64,000 nt of DNA, taken from contig NC_134509.1 in assembly GCF_027942865.1 (NCBI RefSeq), forward strand, positions 9,321,754 through 9,385,753, given 5' to 3'. How positions within the stretch are numbered: the first letter of the stretch is position 1; the number at the start of each line of letters is the position of its first letter. Below, in pieces: positions 49,960 to 62,443 of the stretch. Under the pieces are notes generated by a model. The model saw only the letters and a list, made by a program, of their open reading frames with translations, was not told the DNA's origin and did not search any database. The position numbers and the translations under genes were made by a program. This stretch comes from Odontesthes bonariensis (lineage: Eukaryota; Chordata; Actinopteri; Atheriniformes; Atherinopsidae).

Positions 49960-51270
49960 ATTTTATCTTACAGAATGGGGAAAAACATAAGCTATCACAA
50001 TTTACCACGTATTGATAGACTGAAATTTAATGCTCCATATTTTTCAGGGAACACGCTGGAAACCCCCCCAGGATCCTCAACTTTTCTTGAACTCTGCTCA
50101 GAAAACCACTGGTATGGACTCATCTTTTTGTTACTTTTGCATGTGTGATGTGAAGTGTTTGTGGTGAGGTTCACTACCACACCAGCATGAACTGGAAAGT
50201 AAACATCCCTTCCCTCGACACTAGGGTAAAGTGCCCATTTGCTGCAGTTGATTTGGTAAAAGTTCAACCTCTCAGCCAGACAGTGAATCGACTTCATGTC
50301 GATGATATAAATGTTCCTGAGTGATGAAACTCAGTGGGCTCATTTCAAACCCTACTATCCAGATGCCTCAAATACAGCCACAGCTTTAAGTCTCCTAAGA
50401 TAAATCTTTTCATTTATTGACTTTCTAATCTTTACACCAATAATGTCATTAAAAACAGCAGAACACCAGTTAATTGTTAGTTCCTGAACTTATTGAAGTC
50501 ATAATAAACTCTTCCGCCTCAGGAAATCACTTACAGAACTTGAGGCGTTTAGTCTTGTTTATAATATCCACTTCAGAGATTTAACTCACTTTGGGAACAT
50601 TTCTATTACGTATGGATTTGAACAGGTGCTTTGTTCCATGGTAATCTATTCTGTTGCACAGTTTGAAATATCTGTCAGGCTCAGCTAATAACACACATCT
50701 ATCATTTCTAACACTGCAGTCAGAGGCTTTTATAATGAACTCAACACATCTTTGCAAACGCTTACAGGGTGAGAAATGTGTGTGTGAAAAGAAAAAGAGT
50801 AAAATAATGAGCACTGAACTTGTCCTTAAGACATATATATTATATTTTAAATATATATTAAATATAAACCCTGTCACATTACTGCAGAAATTCAATGTGG
50901 AGTTTGGAGAGGCAATGTAACAGCGTGGTGGAATTAGGGGATTTAGGTAAAAGAGAAGATTTTAAAGAATCGGTGATAGTCTGCGAGTGAAGTGTCCAGG
51001 TAGCATTTCAGGCATTAGACGAAGGATATTTGATTTCCCCCATCACGTTCTCACGGGTGTCTGAACTTGGATCGGCTTTGAATGGACACAATGATGTTTT
51101 CAGACAGGCAAAGACATCAATAGCTACAGAAATCTGAAATTCTCTTTCATCCTCTACATCAGGAGCAGAGTTAAAATCATTGCTTTTAAGGTCATGCTCT
51201 GTTTGAGGGGGTTTGCTGTTTTTTGTTTGTGGTATATAATTGTTCAGATACATCAATGTACAATTCAAGC
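49960..51270 (-). other. Unidentified minus-strand open segments, possible exons
   Basis: Three neighbouring open frames look coding but are not recognised. 51,268-51,008 encodes an acidic stretch (for example DFNSAPDVEDEREFQIS) ending in a stop. 50,758-50,593 encodes a Cys-containing segment (RCVEFIIKASDCSVRNDRCV, YFKLCNRIDYHG) bounded by a pyrimidine-rich acceptor and an AAA|GTGAGT donor. 50,320-50,100 encodes NIYIIDMKSIHCLAERLNFY then a stretch with NLTTNTSHHTC. Phases between the segments do not join simply, so no gene model is offered. They could be exons of a gene, an old transposon, or chance. Confidence 0.25.
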
Positions 51271-53261
51271 ATTTCTATATTATTCTTTGTGTATATTTCC
51301 CCCATATCGGGGACACTGTGTAAAGGGATAAGCAGCACATATTATTATTCTTACATCATGCACATACGCTTGAATTCTTTGTTTCATGTAACAACTCATG
51401 TTGCCAGAAATAAGAGTTACCAAATCCAAATTTACCCAACTTTAAATTGCATGTTAGATTTTGCATCAGACACGCAGACAACTTCCACAGCTAATAAGAA
51501 AAGAAAAATACCACTTCGGAGCCTATATTGTCATACAGTGCCTGTTGGAAATTGAAATCTTTTCCTTTCATCTAACATGTGGCATCTCAGGAGAAATCAG
51601 AATCATGTCATCCATCCCTTCTAACCATACAAGTAACGTGGCTCCGGGGATAACAGTGTTAATCTTTTGATCAGCCACCTTATGCCAGACAAAAATATAT
51701 AATCGGTAGATGACATTAATTTTTCACATCCATTTCTAGCCAACAGAGGATCCTAAGCTGACTTACATAACCTGAATGTTTCACTGGCACCATTAACAAA
51801 TTGAGAGTCGAAATGCATTTCAGATGGATTGTCATGGAATTTGGTCAATTTATTTGTTTTTTATTTTGACCACCAAACCTGTAGTCAATGGCAGCTCTAC
51901 TCTGTCTCCTAATGGCCAATTAATATTTTCTGTGTCTACAAGACGCAGAAGTCAGGTTTCCATTCAGTAAGGCAAATCAAAAGCAGCCTTTTGAAGAGTT
52001 GCAAAAAGGAAAATATGAATCTGACATATTTCCTTGGACAGTTTTAAGCAAGTAAACTATAGGCTGCGTATTATTTCCAGAGGATGGTGCTACAGACTTT
52101 GTTGCTAGTGTTCTAAGTCAGTAGAAGAAGTATCTTTCACAAGCTGGAAATAAACCTAGTCCTCAGTCTAGTCGTTTACTCAGCTGGTGGGTCACATATT
52201 TTTAACTTTGACAAAGTCAGAAAGAGCAGGTCACCAAGGTTTTGTCATTGCAACTAATACACATAAAGAATTCTTTGAAACAAGCAAAAACCATCTTAAG
52301 CAAGAATATAAACGGTTTGCCCAGTAGTAGAAGGTTAGAAAATTTCCTTATTCACATTTCAAAATGTAAATCACGACCTTGTAATATAAAGCTGTACAGT
52401 GTGACGTTAATTTAATTCAATATCCACATTGATGTTTTTGCACACGTGCCAAAAGACAAAAAGGACACTGGTTATGAAGGGATGCTTTGTAAATGGATTT
52501 GCAGGATTTTATTTTCTTATTTCAACTTTTTCTTATTGTTAAAATGGTAAAAATACACACATATAGCATCAAACTCCAGGTGCGAAATCAATGCAAATTC
52601 ACCTGAAAGAATGCGCTCATTTTTCTCAGCATGTTTGCGATGGGAAGGCGGTCAACTCTGGACTCATCAGAGGAATAATCGACATGGTGATGAAGCCCAT
52701 TCTGTGGCTAGCTGCTGTATTTGCTGCAAAGACCCTGTATCTAAAAAGAGCAAAGTCACATAGCAGAACAACTAATATCTATCTCAACAAATTTGATTTA
52801 GTGAAACAGCATCTGCTGTCCATGTTCAAAGTGCACAGCACCCCACACACACCAGGGATTCACCTACCACAAAGGCTAATATTAGTATGACTGTTTGATG
52901 TACAGGTATAGCATTTTTAGCAATTTTTTAAGTTAACAATATAACTGCTGATGAGAATATGCAGTCACCAGTAAATCACAAAAGCAAATCTGGAGGCAGT
53001 CATGTTTCTTTTCCCACTTTACTCTTGAAACTCTTGGCTGTTATATAAACACAAAATTAACTTGTGTAGTTGTCTTGTGTTAAATTTATTAACACAAAGT
53101 ACTGTTAGCTGCCTTTTCCCTCAGAGTAAACATGATGTTTGTATTAAAATCCATTGGTAAGTACTGCCAACACAAAATAGACATTTTAAACAGTTTCACT
53201 CACCACTTGTAGTTCAGACTTGTGCATTTTAAATAATAAAACAGTCTCAACTTTTATCCTT

Positions 53262-53635
53262 AGAGTCCCTGCAAAGCCAGTGTCGTACTTTCTTGTCCAT
53301 AAGACTGTTGTCCATGAAGTATAGATGTGCAAACCATCCAAACCCTTTCACGACTATGTTGCTGGTCAGGAAACGCAAATCGCATCCATTGACCCAAGAC
53401 TGCTTGGTCCTTGGGGATGCTGAAAAAGGTCAACTTTCCCTCACAACCAAAAACACATTTTCTTGAGGACATCTCTGAGGCAAAGACAAAGTACCATTCA
53501 TGATTACTCGTTCCTTCCGGCACATCAAACCTCTGCTTTTTAAATCCTCTCGGTGGATAACGTGCAAGATCTAGCTCCCATGGGCATGCACTGCATAAAG
53601 AATTCCTCCAATCCTGCTTTTCTCTCACTGTGACT
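53262..53635 (-). pseudogene. THAP zinc-finger domain relic
   Basis: The minus-strand frame contains SRKCVFGCEGKLTFFSIPKD then QWMRFAFPDQQHSRERVW, which is the C-x-x-x-C, F-x-x-P and W hallmarks of a THAP (C2CH) DNA-binding domain as found in a large family of teleost THAP proteins of transposon origin. Near 53,335 the frame shifts: the expected C-x2-HF part continues one frame over as a YFMDNSLMDKKVRHW-like stretch. No downstream transposase-like region is present. The roughly 55 codons upstream of the THAP start are open (PWELDLARYPPRGFKK) and unexplained. Confidence 0.65.
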
Positions 53636-53699
53636 TGTAAGTGAAAAGATTGTAGAAAAAAAGTCTTGAGAATGAGAATTCAAGGTTAAAACAAGTCCC

Positions 53700-55840
53700 T
53701 TTTGCATAAAAATACTATAACATGCATATGCCTCTGTTTTAGCTTTAAGTCAAAGGTGACAGTACATCATTTATAACACTGTCTGCAGAAAACCAGAAAA
53801 CATAGGACCTGCAGCAGGACCTTTAATTCATAGTTCTGGAGTTGGTAATCAATTCAGATATATGACTTCCAAATGTATGATCTCAAGCACAGAAAAAGGT
53901 TTTTATTTTATTTTTTATTTCATAACACTTCCCCTTTTAACCGGTTCATCCACATGGAGCTGATTTTGCGTTCTTTAACTGTGCGTTTTCTGTTGAAGGC
54001 ATTTGTAAATGATGATCATCCTTTGCAAAACAAGTTAAAGGGGAGAAAATTGGGAGAACAAATGGAAAATGACCTATGGGAGTGAGCATGTTTTTCCATT
54101 AAAAACAGAACAGGAGGAGGGGGAGGCGGAGGAAGAGGGATGAAAGCATGGTGATTTAGTGCTGTGTCAGCAGTAAGGCGTCGTCTGGCTCTCTAGAGAC
54201 GAATCCTCCGTGAAGCTTTATGACTTTTTATGGAAAAATTACGATGTTTCACAATGAGATTATGATCATTAGTGATACTTTAAAGGTGATGAAGAGTTCC
54301 AGACCTATCCTGCTGTTGTTCTAATCTCTGCATATGTCTAAATCACCATGTTTTATGACATCAAAGTGCGCTCTGATGTTATGCAGTCTTGCAGGATGTT
54401 ATTGAATTTTTTCCTTAACTTCATTGGCATTTTGCTAACAAAGAAATTCCCAGGATTGTATTTTCTCAGAATTTCTTAGTTTGGTTTTTAGAATCACATC
54501 TCGCTCTGTCTAAACATGCGTGTGTGGGTTATTGTGACAGACCCTATACTGTATGGCACTTTGAATGGGCCATATTTTGTACTTTCAAAGGATGATAGAG
54601 CCACTAAAGTGGGCTAAAGTGGGGTGAAATCATGGAGAGCTCTGACCCATCATAGTGTTGCATCCCTTCTTGTTTCACCTCGTCGTTCCCTCTCTTCTTT
54701 CCTCCTCTGTAACCTTTCTAGTGAGAAAATGCCATGTCAATAAAAGCTTTTTAACATGGGGAGAAAAATCAATGTGCTCTGACTGCACCTTTTTTCGAGC
54801 GAACAAATGATTGGTTCTGCTTCAACACACAGGATATTTGCTGCATAAGAGGCAGTGAAAAAGAAAAAGATTAAAGCAGAATATCAGTAGATTTGCATAC
54901 TGTACTCTGACATTAAAATACAAATCTACAGATCTTCCGCAGCTCTTGAAATTCTGTAGATAGCACGTGTAAACTTGGAACACTTTACACTTTAAATTGC
55001 TTTATTGGTCACAGTTCACACCATCGTCTTTTATTGTCATGAGTGGCAAAGAAAACTTGCCGGGAGCACTGCAATAAAATGCCCAATAAAAGTTAGATCA
55101 TAAAAGAATACAAACATAGTGAAATAGATTGGCAAAACACCCCATTAAAAATTACAATAATTGGACACATTACACTAACTACATTAACTACCAACATCAG
55201 TTTGTAAAAACACAGAACAAATCTCTTTTTGAAATGACCAATCTCAGTAAAATATTAATCCAACCCTCTTTTACTTAAAAACCTTATTTTCAGCAGGGTT
55301 AGGGTTCTTTTTAATGCCCTAAATAGATTACTAGATAGATGTAAATCGTCAACTTGTTTGAACCTCCCAAGTCCAAAGGAATAATTTTCACTGGTTTCCC
55401 TGACCAACTTCAACCTTTTTAGAAAATGAGAACAAATTTAACATTTAATTCCAGCAACTGACTGAAAAAGAAGTTGGCAGACATGTGCATATTTACCAAT
55501 GTGTTACATCAAGCTAGCATTTATAGAGTGCCGATGAATTAAAAGCTGGCTCATGGTCGCAAGATCCTTGAGGTTCCGATGACAACCTATTTCAAAACAA
55601 AAAAGACAAAGTGCAAAGCCAAAGGACCATTAATAGGGTCAACATAACTAAGAACAGCCCATAGCCCACAAGTTTGACATATTCATGAGACTGTTCATGA
55701 ATGACATATTTGACATATTCATATTTGACATATTCATGAGAAATGGGATTGGGCCAGCTAAATGCTCTAACATGTAGATGTGCATTTAGATGTACCATTG
55801 GAGAGCATATGGAGAAGCATACGGAGAAGCATGTTCAGCC
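53700..55840. other. Intergenic, nothing recognised
   Basis: AT-rich DNA with a purine-rich patch near 54,105-54,150 and a short direct repeat of catatttgaca near 55,677-55,735. No gene is recognised. Confidence 0.4.
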
Positions 55841-55844
55841 CTTA

Positions 55845-56560
55845 AATTGTGTAGAATTAGGTCTGCTTAAACAGCCACGGATCTCCCAGGAAATTACGTC
55901 AACTTAATGGCAGCATATGTCTCCAAAATTCCAAAATACAGTACATCTATGCATCATTGGTACCTCACACATATCCAAGTCACCAATGCCATAGACACTT
56001 CTGCACTCCCATAATATCACACCATCTCACCTTTTCCTGATAACAGCCTGGATGGTCTTTCACATTATAGATTTTTCCAGGAAGCAGCTGAAACTTGGAC
56101 TCACTTGACCACAGAACATGAATCCGCTGTTTTCCTGTCCATCAGAGAGCTCTTCAGTGTTTCTCTGCAGAATACATATATAGCTTTCTTCTTGCGCAAC
56201 ACGGTTTCGGGTTATATTCCTAGAAGCCGAGGCAGACTGTTTTATGTGGAAATGGCTTTCCAGGGTATTCCTGAGCCCATTTGGCTCTATCACGGAGGTA
56301 GAATGGTTTCTTATGCAGTGCCATGTGAGGGCTTGAGGGTCACATGTATTCAGCAGTGGTTTTCGTGACTGACATTTATGAATTGAGATTTCTTAAGACT
56401 TCCTCAACTTTCCACAATGTTATGTACAGACGATGTTGAAAGACTAAAGTTGTGTGCAGTCTTGCATTGAAGTTCCAATTTTTTTTAATCGCCTTTGGAA
56501 GTTATGAGTAATTTTTCAATTTATTTTTTTTCGCTCAGTTTGACAAAGTGATGAGCCGTA
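55845..56560 (-). pseudogene. Tc1/mariner-like transposon relic
   Basis: On the minus strand the segment from about 56,050 to 55,900 reads like GVILWECRSVYGIGDLD, a match to the GVMVWGCVSAHGMGDLH-type block of IS630/Tc1 transposases. It is followed by a stretch similar to the region before QQDNA. The plus strand shows gcctttggaagttatgagta and ttcctgagcccatttggctc, other blocks of the same teleost repeat. Many substitutions and stops show it is inactive. Ends are approximate. Confidence 0.6.
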
Positions 56561-56564
56561 AACC

Positions 56565-58100
56565 ATGGATAGACTAAGCATTTGATTCATGCTCCTTTGA
56601 TCCCTAATCCTCACACCCTCAGCTGCCACCAATGTGTTTTTATAAAATCGTGCCTGACACTGAGTGTAACATGTTGGAGCATGAGCATTGTGATATTACA
56701 ACAAAATGTTTGGTGTATCAAACAGACAGTAATAGTCCTGTTCATTATCTTGCCTGAAGACAGATTGTCAAACTGTGTTTGATAAAAAAAAAAAAAACTT
56801 TTCTTCCTCAAATTTTATTCCGTTATATTATATTATTATATTTATTTTTTATTATTATAAAATAAGATTTGGTGATTTGGACAAAAATCTGTGAATCTAT
56901 GTCAGAAAGCTGACGGGTGGTCTTGACTATATTTTCTTTCAAAGTAGTTTGAAGCCATTTAAACATGTGTTTATGTTTATGTTTTTTTTCTTTTTTTCTG
57001 TTTGGCATTGATCATTGGTGGGACAATTTCATATATCATGATTTAATCAGGAGTATATCACCAATCTCCAGTCTCCCCTCCAACACACACTAAGTGCTCT
57101 TTAGTTATTGGATTTTTTTTTTCTCCCTCACCCAGTTCACCACATGCATGCTAAAAGCTAAAAACATGAAGAGCTGAAGGCCAGCACTGCTTTAATAATC
57201 CTCAGTGTCAGCATCTTCTAAATGTTCCCCCTCCTGTAATTATCCCACCTGCCGCTGCTCAGTCCCCCTGTCCAACTAAACCTACCACCTGTTCCTCCTT
57301 TCTTTCTCATCTTTATCAACTCATTCTAAGTTGGTGTCATCATGCCCAGCTCCTTTTATCCTGCAATAACCAGAGACATAGTTTCGGCTGTTGGGATGCA
57401 GAATGCACATCGACAAATGCCAACTCAGGTAAAAATAATATACTGCATTGAACTGAGCAAGCCTATACACTTTTTTATTCAAATTACATCTCATCAAGTA
57501 TTTCTTTTTACAGATGGGGCTGTGCTACCTTTCCACCTCTGTCCATTCTCTGTATGCTCAATTTGAACACCTGTTAGTACATTTATATGTAGTATATGGT
57601 GTTCTTTATGTAATACTGTCCGAATCGAACAGGGCAGAAATTGCCATCACTACATCCGACCACAATTCCAAACTACTTTGAAAGAAAAGTAGCTTAAGCC
57701 TAATAGTGAAAGTAGTTTAATGTAGCTGGATTTCATTTTATGCCACTTTCATTTGAATTGGTCGATAAGTCATCCAGTTGATAGGAACATACTGTATAAG
57801 TCATTTGATCACACCTATGAATACAAACCGGCATAATACGGCATCCTATAAAGTAGCGTTCCTACATAGAGTGGAGGGAAATACGTCTCATCAGAGAATC
57901 ACATCAGTACAGACGCCTTTCTCTAGTTTTTGGGTTTAACAAGCCCCAAATTCTTTATAAGGAGGGCAGAGCGGGGATTTGATAATGCAGTGACATGTGA
58001 CACGTTCAACACCAACATATAATAAAGGCTTTTTTACTTTTGGCGTACTTTCAGTTGACAGTTCACCAATACTTCACTATAACACTTTTGTCACATCCGG
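56565..58100. other. Intergenic, nothing recognised
   Basis: AT-rich DNA including T-runs near 57,113 and an AT-rich palindromic stretch near 56,820-56,870. No coding or RNA gene is recognised. Confidence 0.4.
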
Positions 58101-58105
58101 TTGGC

Positions 58106-58789
58106 TTAAAGGGATAGTTTGCCTCTTTTGACATGAAGCTGTATGACTTCCCATATCAGCAACATCATTTATGAACATTTTCTTACCCCCTGCTGCGTCC
58201 TGTGAGCCGAGTTCCAGCCTCGTTTTGGTGTTGACGAAGGTAGTCCGGCTAGTTTGCTAGGGTCCCGAAAATAAAGCGTCTTGCTTCTCAAAACAATATG
58301 CGTTCAAAAGAGTAATACATTTGCATCACAAAATCCTCCCTCCAGAAAAAGTCAGACCTCACATCGCTTGGCGCTATTTTTGCCTCCCTTCATATTAATG
58401 CGTACAGCCACCTAGCGAGACCTGTTACGGTGTTTACTGCTCGGAAGCAGGGGACTGCTCGGTCTACACTTCGGTCTGCACAGTTTACACAGCCCGTAGT
58501 GATATGAAGAAAGAGAGAAATAGCGCCAAGCGATGTGAGGTCTGACTTTTTCTGGAGGGAGGATTTTGTGATGCAAATGTATTACTCTTGAACGCATATT
58601 GTTTTGAAAAGCAAGACGCTTTATTTTCGGGACCCCAGCCAACTAGCCGGACTACCTTCGTCAACGCCAAAACTCAGCTGGAACTCGGCTCACAGGACGC
58701 AGCGGGGGGTAAGTCAATGTTCATAAATGATGTTGCTAATATGGGATGTCATACAGCTTCATGTCAAAAGAGGCGAACTATCCCTTTAA
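58106..58789. mobile_element. TTAA-flanked foldback element
   Basis: The left arm (58,110 to about 58,375) and right arm (about 58,505 to 58,785) are near-perfect inverted repeats; both read inward AGGGATAGTT(T/C)GCCTC, then TTTGACATGAAGCTGTATGA. Each end abuts TTAA (58,106-58,109 and 58,786-58,789), consistent with a TTAA target duplication as made by Kolobok or piggyBac superfamilies. A loop of about 130 bp contains gttacggtgtttactgctcg. No transposase is encoded. The sequence resembles an abundant teleost MITE from memory; the superfamily is inferred only from TTAA. Confidence 0.85.
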
Positions 58790-60479
58790 GGCAATAATGG
58801 TACTTGTGTGAATTAGAAAAATAATCATGATTAGAGCTAAAACGCAATGTTAATACAACACTGCAGATTCCCTCATGGACGTAATTTAGCCGGTTGTCTT
58901 GGTTACAAATAAACACAGCAAGTTACAACAAAACTTTATCACTCATTTAATTAGGTGTAGAAAACAAAGCTATTGGGTTAGAGTTAAAAAAAAAAAAGAC
59001 AAAACCATCATGGTTAGGACGTATGAATGCCATTTTTACTATTCATATTCAGTTGCTCACACAACTACTACAGGTTGCATATTCTTTAAACATAATTGTT
59101 ATAGGTTGTATCTGCCACCCATAAATAAATAACGTTGGGCAGAGGACAGTCTGGTTGAGGAATATGGACCAGGAATCCAGTAATATGTGATAATGACACT
59201 TACTTCTTAATAGTGTTCAATGTGCTATTATTGTGTTAACTTCGATAGCCATAATAAAAAGTGAGTCTTAACTGTTCAAATACGAAAATTCTGCGAGCAT
59301 TTTCGAAAGTTTTGTCAGTTTAATCGCAAACTTTGCATTTAGTTATGAAACCAAATATACAATCACCACTCTGATCATGTAATAATTCTGACAGCATTTG
59401 TGCTACACCTCATTATTACTTCTCCTTGTCTCATCTATCTGTGTCTCTGGCCCCTTGTTTTTCTAAGAATGGCCGGGGCAAAAGACAAATGCATCACTTT
59501 GAAACACTCACAATAAGTAGGTAACTGATCCAGAATTGATCAGGTGTCGACTTGCTGATTAAGTGCTTTAAGACACCTTTTAGTGAGCTGGGACTGTTCT
59601 CTTATTAGGCCAACGTTCAGTTACAAAAGCAGCAAAAAATGTACAATGTCTTCAACCTCTAAATAATCATTGATTTTCTTTTACATCTCCACTTTTACCT
59701 CTCTTATTCAATTCCTTGTTCTGTCCATCCTCCCATCCTCTTTTCGTGGTTTCATAGGTTTATGGATCAATAATCTGTAGGGGGAAAGGTGACCTTGCTT
59801 AGATTGACCAGTCCGGGAGCCTGCTGGATAACGCACTAATCCAAGGGCTTAAAATGCTTCAAGGATGCTAAAGTATATCTTTCACACAGTAGCAGCTCCA
59901 TGAGGTGCGTGTGAAGGAGTGTGTGTGTTAACAAAATCTCACACTTTAAGATGAAGTTGCAAAAGCTAACTGATGTATGTGTTGTCCTCGGTTATCTTCA
60001 TTCCAGCCACATTTGACGTTAATTAATTTCTTGCTCCAGTTGAGTAAAATAGGGGTTATTCTAGGGTCACATCTCCAACTGGTAATTTGGTCGTAACTAA
60101 CTGAGTCTCTTCTCATTTTTTGAAAATGTCTTCTGTTTCCCGTATCAGTCCTCAACAACAGCAGTTCTCGAATCTTAGCATCTTTCCGCATAGACATTTA
60201 TCATGCCATAGTTCTATAGCCATCCTTGGAGGTTTTTGTTCTTCTTGCGTCAAACCAGGCACCTCATCATCACAAAGTGAATTTCCTTGATTGTGTTGCA
60301 TTTGCAGTGCATGTTTGAAAGCAGCCTCACAGAGGGAGGACGATGTGTGGAGGATGACAAAATCTCGATGGCTAACGCTAAGTATTGCATCTTAAAGCGA
60401 CATTAAGCCAATGTTTATATCAAACATCAGCTAGGATGTTTTCCACACCACAGCAGAAGTCTTTCTCATATGTTTCCTT

Positions 60480-61025
60480 TGGTTGTTATTTTGCTGGCTA
60501 CACATAAACACAACTTGGTATGACCTAATTTAGTTTGGCAAAACACTTCAGTTGATTGGGTGTTTGAAAGCAAAACTTTTTGGTTAGTGCTAGAAAACAA
60601 TAATGGTTAGTACTAAAATACATTCTTTTTACAAGGTGATTGTGACTGTCAGCTTCATAGATGCCATTTTTATAGTTCACATGCAGTTGTTCTAATGACA
60701 GCTAGAGGCCCCATGTTTTATTAATATAATTATAGGCCATTTCAGCCTATGTGAACAAATGCCCCTTGGAGATTTGTATTTGGGAAGATGAAAGTCTCTC
60801 TCCTACAGAAAACACTGCCTCTAAACACTCTGAAATGCCTTGTCTGTGATCCAGGCTTATCCTCCCCTTACTTAGCTACATCACATTTAAACATGTTAGC
60901 TTAAGGCCTGCCTTTTGGTCAGTTTCCCACATCTCAAGCAAAGAACAAGCAGCTACCTCGCACTATTTTTGGCCAATCAGCTGACTATTTGCTGAGTGTT
61001 TTAGAAGGAAGAGTCAAAGATGTGC
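60480..61025. repeat. Unnamed dispersed repeat (longest copy)
   Basis: The segment shares blocks in the same order with 58,905-59,130 (ggttagnnct..., atgccatttttatagttcac, cagttgttc, aattataggcc) and with 22,220-22,410 (gtgatccaggcttatcctcc, tagctacatcac, ggccaatcagctgac). The similarity is patchy, so the copies are old. The family is not named and its ends are not defined. Confidence 0.45.
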
Positions 61026-61689
61026 TGCAGCCACTTACAGTATAAGAAATGCTGTGTTATAAAAGTATGTAAACCTATCCTAGTAGGACTGCATTGCATG
61101 ACACTCAGTCCAATAGTTTGCCGTGAAAGGCAAACTGAAATTTTACATGCAGTCATTCAGCCAGAAAACATAACTACGAGTAATGGTAGTGTCGCCCCAG
61201 TAGTTCAATTGTCATTTAATGTGTGCTAACACATTAACCAGCAAGTACAATAAGATAATAAAATCCCATTATTGTGTTTACAGCTTGATCTACAGCTCCC
61301 CTGTGGCCAAAAAAGTTTAATTTTCAGTGCACTGAGCTTCACTATGTGGGCTATATTAAATAGTGTCTTAAGCAAGATGTACTGGCACAGTGCAATATCT
61401 CTGACCTCGATGTCAAGTTCTATCATTCTGCTCATAAATATTTCACTTTATTCACAAAAACCGTTACGTGTATTGGGGAAAATGTCAAACTATAATTACA
61501 TTGTGATCTTGTGACAACTTCAGTGGCCATCTCCGTTTTCTTGACATTTTGACAGTGAATTTCTCAAAAATTTTTAGACCTCAAATGTCTCATCACAGGA
61601 TCAAGAGACTGTCAGTTCCAGTGCAGCAGCCTTTCTCCATCTGTTTCACTGCTTGTGACTCCGTCTCTCTCATTTCAACGAGAGCAATG

Positions 61690-61960
61690 GGTTCTGATTG
61701 GCTCATGTCTGCAGGGCAGAGTGAATTATTAAGGCCTGCTCTTTATTTGGCCATAAATGCTCCCTCCCTCTCCCTCTCGCTTTCCATCTCTCAGTCCCTT
61801 GTGTTTTAATCTTCCACTCCTCTCTCAACACTCTGCCCATTTAGGAAGAGAGTGAACAGGAAAAGAAGGCACTGCAGCGCGAGGGGGAAAACAACCGAAA
61901 GGGGAAATTACACAGAGACAAATGAGGTTTGTGGTGATGGACAGAAAGAAGAAAAAATGT
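61690..61960 (+). promoter_or_regulatory. Possible promoter and 5' UTR of the next gene
   Basis: A CCAAT-type box (gattggctcat, 61,696-61,706) is followed 45 bp later by a TATA-like ggccataaatg (61,749-61,759), then a pyrimidine-rich stretch and a purine-rich transcribed-looking segment. By synteny with human 4p14 the next gene on this side should be klhl5 on the plus strand, so this may be one of its promoters. No coding exon or donor was confirmed. Confidence 0.22.
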
Positions 61961-62402
61961 CAGAAGGGAAATTGGAAAAAGAGCTATGGAGCACTGGAGT
62001 TGGAGGAGTGACAGAGAGAGAGTATTGAAATGAATTGCACGCTTGAGCTTTTTGCAAGCCTCCACACCTGCCCTGCACCGAGACCTGAGTGCATCAACGA
62101 AGTCACATGGCTGCTTTATGCCTAAGACTAAAGGCCACCGGTTGGTGTCTGTCTGTGTGGGTGCGCAGTATGTGCTTGTAAACTAAATCAAAGAGATTTC
62201 CGTCATTAAAAGATGTTAAAGTGCCAAACAGCTGAGGGCAGAAAGAAGAGAAGACAGGGGGAGGAGACACATTTAAAGACAGAGTTGAAAGAAAACATTG
62301 ACTTGTTTTCATTTCCATCAATAATTCAGGATGTGTATCATCTCCTGTGGTGTGCAGCTGCAAACTTCATGCCTCAGCAATTTCAACAGTGTTAAACACG
62401 AT

Positions 62403-62403
<1 letters not shown>

Positions 62404-62440
<37 letters not shown>
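62404..62440. repeat. (CA)n microsatellite
   Basis: Eighteen CA units without interruption. Confidence 0.95.
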
Positions 62441-62443
<3 letters not shown>

